In this document: positions 43,258 through 51,729 of the stretch, in pieces
Numbering within the stretch: position 1 is the first letter of the stretch
How the letters are laid out: each line of letters opens with the position of its first letter
NCBI RefSeq assembly: GCF_900142935.1
Contig: NZ_FSRS01000001.1
Location: 382,001 to 446,000, forward strand
DNA from: Rhodovulum sp. ES.010
GTDB lineage: Bacteria; Pseudomonadota; Alphaproteobacteria; Rhodobacterales; Rhodobacteraceae
Direction of reading: 5' to 3'
Length of the DNA stretch: 64,000 nt
Notes under the pieces: generated by a model
What the model saw: only the letters and a program-made list of their open reading frames with translations
Database searches by the model: none
Told to the model about the DNA's origin: nothing
Translations under genes and position numbers: made by a program

Positions 43258-44250
43258 TCAGAAGGACTGGGCGGCCTCGAGCATCGTCTTGCCGGTTTCG
43301 CCTGTGCGCTCCACGAAGCCGTCATAGACGGGCTGAGACACCTCACGCCAGGCTTCCATCTCGTCCGTGGTGGGTTCGTAGATGTTCATGCCGTTCTCCT
43401 CGGCTGCGGCATAGGCGCGGGCCTCGATATTCGCCATCTCGTCGCGGACGGTATCCTCTGCCAGTTTCGCAGCGTCGGCGATGATCGCGCGGTGCTCCTC
43501 GGGCAGGCCGTTCCAGAAGTCGGTGTTCACCACCACGATGAACTCGATATCGGCGTTGTTGGTCTTGGTGATCGTGTCCATCACCTCCCAGAGCGAGCGA
43601 GACTGCACCCCTGAGACCCCGGTCATGCCGACATCGACGGTGCCGCGCTGGTAGGCGAGGTATTGTTCCGAGCCCGAAATGATCGTGGGCGCGCCGCCCG
43701 CGACGTCGACGAATTCGCCGAGCGTCTTGCCGAAGACGCGGACCTTCTTGCCTTCGAGATCGGAGGGCCCTTTGATCGGCCCGCCGTCCGACAGCATGAT
43801 CGCACCGCCATAGGCCTGCCACCAGAGCACGGTGGCGCCGGTTTCGGCGATGGCGTCGTCGATGGGCTGGCGCACCGGGCTGCCCGGCGCCACGGCCCTG
43901 CGCACCTTTTCTTCGGTGTCGAACAGGAAAGGCTGGTAGAAGATGTCGACGATGGGCGCATCGCCGACATAGCGGGTTAGCGAAGCAACGCCCATCTCGA
44001 TCGAGCCGGAGCCCACCGCTTGGGGCACCTCGTTGTCCTTGTAGAGCTGGGCGGAGTCGTAGATTTCCACCGCGATATCGCCGTTCGAGGCGGATTCCAC
44101 CTCGTCCTTGAACAGCACCAGATTCTGACCGAGATGCGATTTCAGCGGCAACTGCAAGGTGATCCTGAGCGTCGTTTCGGCCGCTTGGGCGGCGACGGCG
44201 CCGAATGCCAGGGCGGTCGCGGACGCCGCGCCGATGACTATGCGTTTCAT
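43258..44250 (-). CDS. dctP: TRAP transporter substrate-binding protein, DctP type
   Basis: This 330-residue periplasmic solute-binding protein has a signal peptide (MKRIVIGAASATALAFGAVAAQA, cleaved after AQA). AGGAGGAA precedes the ATG at 44250. The mature protein has ITLQLPLKSHLGQNLVLFKDEVE, VRVFGKTLGEFVD and the DVGMTGVSGVQSRSLWEV region that normally contacts the ligand carboxylate. The ligand is unknown. It leads the operon dctP-dctQ-dctM-lyase. Confidence 0.93.
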   Translation of the reverse strand: MKRIVIGAASATALAFGAVAAQAAETTLRITLQLPLKSHLGQNLVLFKDEVESASNGDIAVEIYDSAQLYKDNEVPQAVGSGSIEMGVASLTRYVGDAPIVDIFYQPFLFDTEEKVRRAVAPGSPVRQPIDDAIAETGATVLWWQAYGGAIMLSDGGPIKGPSDLEGKKVRVFGKTLGEFVDVAGGAPTIISGSEQYLAYQRGTVDVGMTGVSGVQSRSLWEVMDTITKTNNADIEFIVVVNTDFWNGLPEEHRAIIADAAKLAEDTVRDEMANIEARAYAAAEENGMNIYEPTTDEMEAWREVSQPVYDGFVERTGETGKTMLEAAQSF

Positions 44251-44612
44251 GGGTTCCTCCTCCCGTGTGTAGTCGTTTTTCGGGAAGGATGCAGAAACCG
44301 TCGGCCGGCACAAGCGAGAAGTGCCGCCGCAGCACCCTACGACGACACCCGTTATCCCAACGCCGGCGGATCAGGCCGCGTGCGTCTTGCGCCGCAGGCC
44401 AGACTGCACAAGGGCAGCGGAGCGGACTGGTCAGGCCCCGACCGTCATTGGGAGCGGCAATACGGTGCCGGGTTCGCCGCCCGCTATCGGGTCGTGGTTG
44501 GTGAAGGGCAGGGAAACGGAGACAGTGTCATAGTCAGTGCGCCCACTGAGCGTCTTTTTCGCCGGCATGGCCTAAGAGGCCGGAAGACCCAGGGGCGGCA
44601 GCGGCCGCATGC
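44251..44612. other. Intergenic region between rplI and dctP
   Basis: About 360 bp with no supported gene. Short plus-strand frames here (44265-44504, 44321-44533) have no ribosome site or recognisable protein. The promoter of the dct operon must lie near 44260-44330 on the minus strand. No clear -35/-10 pair was picked out. Confidence 0.4.
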
Positions 44613-44641
44613 AAAAAGGGCCGCACCCGAAAGCGCGGCCC
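44613..44641 (-). terminator. Intrinsic terminator of rpsF-rpsR-rplI
   Basis: On the minus strand GGGCCGC (44641-44635), a 10-nt loop and GCGGCCC (44624-44618) form a GC stem followed by TTTTT (44617-44613). It lies 25 bp after the rplI stop. Confidence 0.85.
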
Positions 44642-44665
44642 CATCTTGTTCTACCGGCGCGCGGA

Positions 44666-45301
44666 TCAGTGCTGCGTGGGCGTATTCTCGTCCTCGGAAG
44701 CGGACTCCTCGCCAACCGCCTCGGCGGGGGCGTTGTCTTCGGCGGCGGCGGAGCCGATATCTTCGAAGAGTTCGGCGATCTCGAACTCTGCTGCGGCCTC
44801 TTCCTCGGCGGCGAGGTCTTGGATCGACTTGCCCGAGGCCTGAAGCTCGGCCTCTTCGGACGACCGTGCCACGTTCACCTGCAAGGTGATCTCCACCTCG
44901 GGGTGCAGCGTCACCTGCACGTCATGCAGGCCGAGTTCCTTGATCGGTCCCGACAGTGCGACCTGCTTGCGGTCGATCGAGAACCCTTCCTCGGTTGCGA
45001 CGTCGGCGATGTCGCGGGTGGTCACCGACCCGTAAAGCGCCCCCGAATCGGACGCGGTGCGAATCACGACGAACTGTTTGCCATCGAGGCTTTTGGCGAG
45101 TTTCTCGGCCTCTTTCCGGGTTTCGAGGTTGCGCGCCTCGAGCTGCGCCTTCTCGGCCTCGAAGCGGGCGACGTTGGCCTCGTTCGCGCGAAGTGCCTTG
45201 CCTTGGGGCAGCAGGAAGTTGCGGGCGTAGCCGTCCTTGACCTGCACCACCTCGCCCATTTGGCCGAGCTTGGCGACGCGTTCCAGCAGGATAACTTGCA
45301 T
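44666..45301 (-). CDS. rplI: 50S ribosomal protein L9 with acidic C-terminal tail
   Basis: This is a 211-residue L9. The N-terminal 23S rRNA-binding domain ([32 protein letters not shown]), the long connecting helix and the C-terminal domain ([18 protein letters not shown]) are intact. The last 60 residues form a Glu/Ala-rich acidic extension beyond the usual ~150-residue length, as in some Rhodobacterales. It is the third gene of the rpsF-rpsR-rplI operon and is followed by a terminator. Confidence 0.96.
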   Translation of the reverse strand: MQVILLERVAKLGQMGEVVQVKDGYARNFLLPQGKALRANEANVARFEAEKAQLEARNLETRKEAEKLAKSLDGKQFVVIRTASDSGALYGSVTTRDIADVATEEGFSIDRKQVALSGPIKELGLHDVQVTLHPEVEITLQVNVARSSEEAELQASGKSIQDLAAEEEAAAEFEIAELFEDIGSAAAEDNAPAEAVGEESASEDENTPTQH

Positions 45302-45313
45302 CGGTCTGCCTCC

Positions 45314-45541
45314 TTACTTCACGGCATAGGGCAGCAGCGCGAGGAAGCGCGCGCGCTTGATCGCACGGGCCAGTTCACGCTGCTTCTTGGACGACACGGC
45401 GGTGATGCGCGAGGGAACGATCTTGCCGCGCTCGGAAATGTAGCGCTGAAGCAGTTTCGTGTCCTTGTAGTCGATCTTGGGCGCGTTGTCGCCCGAGAAG
45501 GGGCAGACCTTGCGGCGGCGGAAAAACGGTTTTGCAGCCAT
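45314..45541 (-). CDS. rpsR: 30S ribosomal protein S18
   Basis: This 75-residue S18 has [12 protein letters not shown] and the RNA-contact segment [39 protein letters not shown]. It binds beside S6 on the 30S platform. GGAGC precedes the ATG. It lies between rpsF and rplI, with a 12-bp gap to rplI. Confidence 0.98.
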   Translation of the reverse strand: MAAKPFFRRRKVCPFSGDNAPKIDYKDTKLLQRYISERGKIVPSRITAVSSKKQRELARAIKRARFLALLPYAVK

Positions 45542-45567
45542 GGTTTGGGCTCCTTAGCTCAGGCGGT

Positions 45568-45921
45568 TCAACGGCGGTCGCGACGGCCGTCGCGCTCGTC
45601 GCGCTTCTGCATCTGGATCGACGGGCCTTCGGGGTGGTCGTCGACCTTGACGGTCAGCACCCGCATCACGTCATCGTGCAGCCGCATCAGGCGCTCCATC
45701 TCCTGCACGGCCGGCGCGGGGGCGTCGGTGCGCATGAAGGCGTAGTGGCCCTTGCGGTTCTTGTTGATCTTGTAGGCCATCGTCTTGACGCCCCAGTACT
45801 CGCTGCCAACGAGCTTGCCGCCGTTATCCGCGAGGACGGTTCCGAAATGTTCGATGAGCCCTTCGGCCTGCGCGTTGGACAAATCCTGGCGCGCGATGAA
45901 GACATGCTCGTAAAGCGGCAT
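45568..45921 (-). CDS. rpsF: 30S ribosomal protein S6
   Basis: This 117-residue S6 starts MPLYEHVFIARQDLSNAQAEGL and contains the YWGVKTMAYKINKNRKGHYAFM core. The C-terminal VDDHPEGPSIQMQKRDERDGRRDRR is a charged tail. It pairs with S18 and leads the operon; the promoter must lie in the 235 bp before the divergent glycosyltransferase. Confidence 0.97.
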   Translation of the reverse strand: MPLYEHVFIARQDLSNAQAEGLIEHFGTVLADNGGKLVGSEYWGVKTMAYKINKNRKGHYAFMRTDAPAPAVQEMERLMRLHDDVMRVLTVKVDDHPEGPSIQMQKRDERDGRRDRR

Positions 45922-46157
45922 GGTCTCTCCAGTTCTCTTTTCGGGTGCGCTTCAAAGGGCGGGGTCTTGTGGCACCTTCCGGCCCGCCCACGAGAGGCCG
46001 CACCGGTCACGTTCGGTCGGAAGGACCCGCGCCTTATACAGGTGTGCGCCGCGGATGCAAGCCTGCGGGGCGCCGCTGGCCAGTGAAGCCCGCGCCTCTG
46101 GTCTCTTGCAGTCTGCGCAGATAGGGTCGGTGGGACTTCTTCTCAGGACGTAATATA

Positions 46158-47078
46158 GTGCGGTTTCTTTCCGGACGACCCATCACCAAGCTGGGCCTGA
46201 TGCCGCCCGCCGCACGGCCGGGCCGCGCGGGCGTCGCGCTGGCCCTGATCGTCCGCGACGAAGAGCGGCATATTGCGGAATGGGCGACCTTCCATCGCGA
46301 TGCGGGTGTGGCGCGTGTTATCGCCTATGACAATGGCTGCACCGACGCGACGATCCCGCGACTGGCGCAGGCGCTGGGCGACCGGTTGACGGTGATCCCC
46401 TGGGACCAGAAGCTGACCGACGCGGGTAGCGGGCGGGAGATCCACAACCAGGTGCTGGCCTATGCCCATGCGATGCGCAATTTTGGCGGGCGGTTCCGGT
46501 GGATGGCGGCGATCGATGCCGACGAGTTCCTTGTGCCTAAGCGCGCCGAAAGCCTGGACGGTGCGCTGGCGCATCTGGACGATGTACCATCGGTGTCGTT
46601 GCCCTGGCACAACTTCGGCCGCAACGGGCATGAGGAGCCGCCGGAAGGAGGTGTTGTAGCGAACTATACGCGCCGCGCGGCCGACCCGATGAGCGGGGCG
46701 CGCGGGGTGACGAATTTCAAGACGGTGGTCGATGCGACGCGGGTGACGGCGGTGAAGGTCCACAGCGTCGAGATCGATGGCGCGGCCGTGACCTGGAACG
46801 ACCGGGGCGAGAGGGCGACGCTGAGGGGGCGCTTCGACCGCGGCTTCTACTCCTCCGATCATCTGCAGCTGAACCACTACTACACGCGGTCGGAAGCCGA
46901 ACTTGCCGCCAAGATCGCCCGCGGCTCGAACCAGCGTGTCGGTTCCGCCCGCCACGCCGCTCGGGTGCGCCGGAACGTCGCAAATATCGAGGCCGGCGAG
47001 GTCGAGGATCGGGCCGCGCCGGAGTTTCTTGCGCGGGTGCGCGACCGATCCGCACCTGCCGAATCCGGCGGCTTGTGA
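46158..47078 (+). CDS. Glycosyltransferase family 2/92-like protein
   Basis: This 306-residue cytoplasmic protein has a GT-A fold. GVALALIVRDEERHIAEWATFHRDAGVARVIAYDNGCTD is the nucleotide-sugar region, and MAAIDADEFLVP carries the DxD metal motif. HYYTRSEAEL near the end resembles the conserved end of DUF23/GT92-type transferases. The GTG at 46158 is used; an ATG at 46200 would remove 14 residues. No signal or membrane segment is seen. Acceptor and sugar are unknown, and neighbours give no polysaccharide context. Confidence 0.78.
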   Translation: MRFLSGRPITKLGLMPPAARPGRAGVALALIVRDEERHIAEWATFHRDAGVARVIAYDNGCTDATIPRLAQALGDRLTVIPWDQKLTDAGSGREIHNQVLAYAHAMRNFGGRFRWMAAIDADEFLVPKRAESLDGALAHLDDVPSVSLPWHNFGRNGHEEPPEGGVVANYTRRAADPMSGARGVTNFKTVVDATRVTAVKVHSVEIDGAAVTWNDRGERATLRGRFDRGFYSSDHLQLNHYYTRSEAELAAKIARGSNQRVGSARHAARVRRNVANIEAGEVEDRAAPEFLARVRDRSAPAESGGL

Positions 47079-47132
47079 AGCCGGACCCGAGCCGATAGAT
47101 CACGCGCACGGAATGGCGGAAGGGTGAAACGC

Positions 47133-48068
47133 ATGCGGGCATTCGTGTTTCCGGGGCAGGGTGCGCAGACGATCGGCATGGGCAAGGCGCTGGCCGATGC
47201 CTATCCTCAGGCGCGCGCGGTTTTCGAGGAGGTCGACGAGGCGTTGGGCGAGGCCCTGTCGGTCCTGATATGGGAGGGCGAACAGGACGCACTGACGCTG
47301 ACGCGCAACGCCCAGCCCGCGCTGATGGCGACGTCGATGGCCGCGATGGCAGCGCTGGGTGCTGAAGGCGTGACGGTGAGGTCCGCCGATTTCGTGGCCG
47401 GGCACTCTTTGGGCGAGTATTCGGCGCTTTGTGCGGCCGGGGCGATCAGCCTGGCCGATACCGCGCAACTTCTGCGTGCCCGTGGCGAGGCGATGCAGCG
47501 GGCCGTCGCTGTCGGCGAAGGGGCGATGGCCGCGATCCTGGGGCTTGACCTGGAGACCGTGCAGGGCGTTGCGCGCGAAGCGGCAGAGGGCCAGGTCGTC
47601 GAAGCGGCGAACGACAACGACCCCGGCCAGGTCGTGATCTCGGGCCACAAGCCGGCCGTCGAGCGGGCCGTGGCGGTGGCGCAGGAGCGCGGCGCAAAGC
47701 GGGCTGTCATGCTGCCGGTCTCGGCGCCGTTCCACTGTTCGCTGATGGAGCCGGCCGCGCGGGTCATGGCCGATCAATTGAAGGATGTCGCGATCGAGCC
47801 GCCTTTGGTCCCGGTCGTCGCCAATGTCCGCGCCCGTGGAGAGAGCGCCCCGGATGCGATCCGTGGCCTTCTGGTCGAGCAGGTGACCGGCATGGTGCGC
47901 TGGCGGGAGTCGATTGCCTGGATGGCCGGTGAAGGTGTCGCCGAGGTCTGGGAAGTGGGTGCGGGCAAGGCGCTGTCGGGCATGGTCCGACGGATCGCGC
48001 GCGAGGTGGCCACGCGCCAGGTCGGCACGCCCGAGGACGTGACGGCGGCTGTCGAAAGCATGAGTTGA
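47133..48068 (+). CDS. fabD: Malonyl-CoA:ACP transacylase FabD
   Basis: This 311-residue enzyme loads malonate onto ACP for fatty acid synthesis. The ATG at 47133 (MRAFVFPGQGAQ) was preferred over the GTG at 47124 because GGAAGG is better spaced and homology begins here. Nucleophile Ser92 lies in GHSLGEYSAL, the malonyl-binding Arg region follows, and the second catalytic histidine is in VSAPFHCSLM. It is followed 11 bp later by fabG. Confidence 0.96.
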   Translation: MRAFVFPGQGAQTIGMGKALADAYPQARAVFEEVDEALGEALSVLIWEGEQDALTLTRNAQPALMATSMAAMAALGAEGVTVRSADFVAGHSLGEYSALCAAGAISLADTAQLLRARGEAMQRAVAVGEGAMAAILGLDLETVQGVAREAAEGQVVEAANDNDPGQVVISGHKPAVERAVAVAQERGAKRAVMLPVSAPFHCSLMEPAARVMADQLKDVAIEPPLVPVVANVRARGESAPDAIRGLLVEQVTGMVRWRESIAWMAGEGVAEVWEVGAGKALSGMVRRIAREVATRQVGTPEDVTAAVESMS

Positions 48069-48079
48069 AGAGGGGCGAG

Positions 48080-48817
48080 ATGTTCGATCTGAGCGGGAAA
48101 TGCGCGCTGGTGACCGGCGCGTCGGGGGGCATCGGCGGCGAGATCGCGCGTGCCCTGCATGGTCAGGGTGCGAAGGTGGCGCTGTCGGGAACTCGCGAGG
48201 CGCCGCTGGAGGCGCTGGCGGCGGATCTTGGCGAGCGGGCCCATGTGGTTCCCTGCGATCTGTCCGATCCCGAGGCGGTGGACGGCTTGCCCGCGCGCGC
48301 TGCCGAGGCGATGGGCGCGATGGACATTCTGGTGAACAACGCCGGCATCACCCGCGACACGTTGTTCATGCGGCTGAAGGACGAGGACTGGCAGGCGGTG
48401 ATCGACCTGAACCTGACCGCGGCTATGCGGCTCTGCCGCGGTGCGCTCAGGGGCATGATGAAGGCCCGCTGGGGGCGCATCGTGAATATCACCTCGGTGG
48501 TGGGCCATTCCGGCAATCCGGGGCAGGCCAATTATTGCGCCGCCAAGGCGGGCCTTCTCGGCATGTCGAAATCGCTGGCGCAGGAGGTGGCGGCGCGGGG
48601 CATCACGGTGAACTGCGTCGCCCCGGGGTTCATCGAGACGGCGATGACCGGGAAACTGACCGACGAGCAGAAGGCGGGAATCTTGGGTGCGGTACCGGTA
48701 GGTGCGATGGGCACGCCGCACGACGTGGCGGCGGCCGTAGTCTACCTGGCCAGCGAGGAGGCCGGATATGTCACGGGCGCCAGCCTGCACGTGAACGGCG
48801 GAATGGCGATGATATAA
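48080..48817 (+). CDS. fabG: 3-oxoacyl-ACP reductase FabG
   Basis: This 245-residue short-chain dehydrogenase reduces 3-ketoacyl-ACP with NADPH. The dinucleotide motif is VTGASGGIG (11-19), NNAG occurs at 86-89, and the catalytic Ser139, Tyr152 and Lys156 are in place (NITSVVG, QANYCAAKAG). GAGGGGCGAG precedes the ATG at 48080. The C-terminal GGMAMI is that of true FabG. It belongs to the fabD-fabG-acpP-fabF series. Confidence 0.96.
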   Translation: MFDLSGKCALVTGASGGIGGEIARALHGQGAKVALSGTREAPLEALAADLGERAHVVPCDLSDPEAVDGLPARAAEAMGAMDILVNNAGITRDTLFMRLKDEDWQAVIDLNLTAAMRLCRGALRGMMKARWGRIVNITSVVGHSGNPGQANYCAAKAGLLGMSKSLAQEVAARGITVNCVAPGFIETAMTGKLTDEQKAGILGAVPVGAMGTPHDVAAAVVYLASEEAGYVTGASLHVNGGMAMI

Positions 48818-48858
48818 CGCCCGTCGCGGGGCAACCGGAGGCTGCGACGCGAAAGCGT

Positions 48859-48886
48859 TTGCCTTGCGGAAACGATATGCTATAGG
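48859..48886 (+). promoter_or_regulatory. Candidate acpP promoter
   Basis: TTGCCT and TATAGG are separated by 16 bp, in the 190-bp gap before acpP. An independent strong promoter is expected for the abundant acyl carrier protein. The -35 matches four of six consensus bases. Confidence 0.5.
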
Positions 48887-49007
48887 CGGCCCGAGTTTGC
48901 CGGGGGACCCCCGCGACTGGCATCCCCCGCCCCCGCGGGATTGGAGCGGCACATCGTGGCCGACAGCAAAAACGGGCACGCTGCCTGAACAAATGTGAGG
49001 AACTGAC

Positions 49008-49241
49008 ATGAGCGACATCGCGGAGCGCGTGAAGAAGATCGTCGTCGAGCATCTCGGCGTCGAAGAGGACAAGGTGACCGACAACGCCTCGTTCATCGAC
49101 GACCTGGGCGCCGACAGCCTGGACACGGTCGAACTGGTGATGGCCTTCGAGGAAGAGTTCGGCATCGAGATCCCGGACGACGCTGCCGAGACGATCCAGA
49201 CCTTCGGCGATGCGGTGAAGTTCATCAAGGAAGCCGCCTGA
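49008..49241 (+). CDS. acpP: Acyl carrier protein
   Basis: This 77-residue acidic four-helix protein carries acyl chains on phosphopantetheine attached to Ser37 ([20 protein letters not shown]). GTGAGGAA precedes the ATG. Sequence and length are those of the primary fatty acid ACP. Its own promoter candidate and a strong terminator make it a monocistronic unit between fabG and fabF. Confidence 0.98.
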   Translation: MSDIAERVKKIVVEHLGVEEDKVTDNASFIDDLGADSLDTVELVMAFEEEFGIEIPDDAAETIQTFGDAVKFIKEAA

Positions 49242-49268
49242 GGCATCCTGATCGGACGGTTCGGAAGC

Positions 49269-49293
49269 GGCGCCCTCGGGCGCCGTTTTTTTG
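49269..49293 (+). terminator. Intrinsic terminator of acpP
   Basis: CGGCGCCC and GGGCGCCG form a perfect stem with a TC turn, followed by seven T (49287-49293), 27 bp after the acpP stop. Confidence 0.93.
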
Positions 49294-49309
49294 TTCGAAC
49301 GGGCCCCCC

Positions 49310-50299
49310 TCAGAGTGCGTCAGCCAACGGCACGTTCGGCTGCGTATGTCCCTGCATCGGATATGCAAAGGCAGGTGCATCCCACTGGTGGCGGCGCAGC
49401 AACTGCTCGAACGTGGCCTGTTCCATGGGCGTGAAGAAGCTGATCCCGGCGAAATGGCTGTTCGACCACAGTACCCGGGCGGGCAGGGCGAGCCCCCCGA
49501 CCTCGAATACGCAGCGGGTATGGTCGGCGATCTCTTCGCCGACGCGCAGTTTCGCGCCCTTGCGGCTGATATCGACGGCGACGCCGGCGTGCTGTCCACA
49601 AGTGGTGTGCAGGTCCGTCTTCATCCGGCAGGGATGGCGGATGTTTCGGCGTCGGTCGAGCAGCGTGAATAGCCCGGCACCCAGCGCGACGATGGCAGCG
49701 GCCGTGGTGGCGGCGCCGAGCGCCGCACCAGTTGCCAGGAGCGCGTCGCGCACGGAGTCTTGCCGCGCGTCCTCCGGCAGCTCCGACTCCGTTTCCGCCT
49801 TGGGCGGGCGCGCGGTCCAGTCGGGGTCGGCCTCGCAGGCGAGCTCGCCGATGAAGGCGCCCATGCGTATGGCGTCGGGGTGGCGCGGGTCCCGCTTTGC
49901 TGCTCGGTTTGGAAGAGGCTCGCTTGCAGGATCGACGAGGTCGATAAGTCGGGCCTTCAGCAGCACCAGATAAGCGGTGACGGTCGGCAAGTGCTGGTCG
50001 AGTTCGACTGCGCCCATAACTCGCGTGAGGCTTGTGGACTCAGCTTGCATCACGGCCCGGGCCAGGTCGAGGGGCGCGCGCTCCGCTTCGGGCCCGCCGG
50101 AACTGCGGTCAAGACTCTCGCCGGCCGCGTAGACCCAGGCCAGCCAGTCATGCAACGGGCAGGCATCGCTGGCCGGCGCGCTCTGTGCGAACGCTGCGGC
50201 GCCCATGAGCTGCGCCGACATCGCTATGGCCAGGCCAAAGGCGCAGCGAGGCCCCGCGCGCTGAGGCAGCGGGGTACAAGGGGAGCTGCTGTGTCGCAT
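49310..50299 (-). CDS. Membrane-anchored PilZ domain protein
   Basis: This 329-residue protein has a signal-like N-terminus (FGLAIAMSAQLMGAAAFAQS), a 145-residue presumably periplasmic region with two or three cysteines, one transmembrane helix (about 187-214, LLATGAALGAATTAAAIVALGAGLF) and a C-terminal PilZ domain. The c-di-GMP motifs are visible as RRRNIRHPC (RxxxR, about 216-224) and DISRKGA (DxSxxG). Binding of cyclic di-GMP inside could be linked to a periplasmic event. The ATG at 50299 fits the CCCTCC ribosome site better than GTG 50302. It is divergent from fabF. Confidence 0.8.
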   Translation of the reverse strand: MRHSSSPCTPLPQRAGPRCAFGLAIAMSAQLMGAAAFAQSAPASDACPLHDWLAWVYAAGESLDRSSGGPEAERAPLDLARAVMQAESTSLTRVMGAVELDQHLPTVTAYLVLLKARLIDLVDPASEPLPNRAAKRDPRHPDAIRMGAFIGELACEADPDWTARPPKAETESELPEDARQDSVRDALLATGAALGAATTAAAIVALGAGLFTLLDRRRNIRHPCRMKTDLHTTCGQHAGVAVDISRKGAKLRVGEEIADHTRCVFEVGGLALPARVLWSNSHFAGISFFTPMEQATFEQLLRRHQWDAPAFAYPMQGHTQPNVPLADAL

Positions 50300-50466
50300 C
50301 ACGTGCCCTCCCGCACCCGTGCGCAGTATCGCGCCGGCGGGTTAACCGAACCTTGCCAAGCGTGTCGTCCGACGCCGCGCCGTGCGGTCGGCGACTTGCC
50401 GAGGGATGGCAAAGCACTGTATCAGAGGCGCCGGACGAGGCCGATGGCAGGATCGAGGAGGGGCGG

Positions 50467-51729
50467 ATGCGTCGAGTAGTGGTCACGGGCCTGGGGATGG
50501 TCTCCCCGCTGGCCTCGGGCGTCGAGGAAACCTGGAAGCGCCTGATCGAGGGGCAGTCCGGCGTCGGACCGATCACCCGGTTCGATCCGTCGCGCCTGGC
50601 GACGACCTATGCAGCGGAGATTCCCTTCGGTGACGGCGCGGAGGGCACGTTCAACCCCGACGACTGGATGGAGCCGAAGGAGCGCCGCAAGGTCGACGAT
50701 TTCATACTCTACGCGATGGCCGCGGCCAGCCAGGCTGTCAGGGATTCGGGATGGAAGCCGCAGACCGACCGAGAGCGGGAGCGGACGGGAGTGATGATCG
50801 GCTCGGGGATCGGCGGCCTGCAGACCATCGCCGAAACGGCCGTCGTGATCCACGAAAAGGGGACGCGGCGGGTCTCGCCTTTCTTCATTCCGGGCTCCCT
50901 GATCAACCTCGCCTCCGGGCAGGTCTCGATCCGGTTCGGCTTCAAGGGGCCGAACCACGCGGTTGTTACGGCCTGTTCGACTGGCGCCCACGCGATCGGC
51001 GATGCGGCGCGGCTGATCCAGGTGGGAGATGCGGAGGTCATGGTCGCAGGGGGGACCGAAAGCCCGATCTGCGAGATCGGGATCGCGGGGTTCAACGCGT
51101 GCAAGGCGCTGTCGACCAAGCGCGGCAACGACCCGCAATCGGCCTCGCGGCCCTGGGACGCGGATCGCGACGGCTTCGTGATGGGCGAAGGCGCGGGCGT
51201 CGTAGTCCTGGAGGAGTACGAGCATGCCAAGGCCCGCGGCGCGACCATCTATGCCGAGGTCCTGGGATACGGGCTTTCGGGCGACGCCTATCACATCACC
51301 GCGCCCTCGGAAGATGGCGAGGGCGGGTACCGCTCCATGTCCGCCGCTCTGGAGCGGGCGGGGCTGACGCCGGGCGACGTGGATTACATCAATGCGCACG
51401 GCACGTCGACTATGGCGGATACAATCGAACTTGGCGCTGTCGAGCGGCTTCTGGGCGACGCGGTGAACAGTGCAACCATGTCCTCTACCAAGTCCTCGGT
51501 CGGGCATCTTCTGGGCGCCGCGGGCGCGGTCGAGGCAATCTTCTGCATCCTCGCGCTGCGCGACCAGGTGGCGCCGCCGACGCTCAACCTCGATCACCCG
51601 CCCGAAGGCGCGCGACTCGATCTTGCGCCCAAGGTGGCGCGGAAACGTGAGATCGGGGTGGCGCTGTCCAACTCCTTCGGCTTTGGCGGCACGAACGCGA
51701 CGTTGGTGATGGGCCACGGGGACCGCTGA
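50467..51729 (+). CDS. fabF: 3-oxoacyl-ACP synthase II (FabF)
   Basis: This 420-residue condensing enzyme elongates acyl-ACP. GAGGAGGGG precedes the ATG at 50467, and MRRVVVTGLGMVSPLASG is the normal start. The catalytic set is Cys170 (VVTACSTGAHAIGDA), His in YINAHGTSTMAD and His in SSVGHLLGAAGAVE, with a GGTNATLV end. It overlaps mltG by one base (TGATG). Confidence 0.97.
   Translation: MRRVVVTGLGMVSPLASGVEETWKRLIEGQSGVGPITRFDPSRLATTYAAEIPFGDGAEGTFNPDDWMEPKERRKVDDFILYAMAAASQAVRDSGWKPQTDRERERTGVMIGSGIGGLQTIAETAVVIHEKGTRRVSPFFIPGSLINLASGQVSIRFGFKGPNHAVVTACSTGAHAIGDAARLIQVGDAEVMVAGGTESPICEIGIAGFNACKALSTKRGNDPQSASRPWDADRDGFVMGEGAGVVVLEEYEHAKARGATIYAEVLGYGLSGDAYHITAPSEDGEGGYRSMSAALERAGLTPGDVDYINAHGTSTMADTIELGAVERLLGDAVNSATMSSTKSSVGHLLGAAGAVEAIFCILALRDQVAPPTLNLDHPPEGARLDLAPKVARKREIGVALSNSFGFGGTNATLVMGHGDR

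Noticed and set aside
44265..44533. Short plus-strand frames between dctP and rplI
   Set aside because: They lack ribosome sites and protein-like composition; the region is better explained as a promoter and terminator space.
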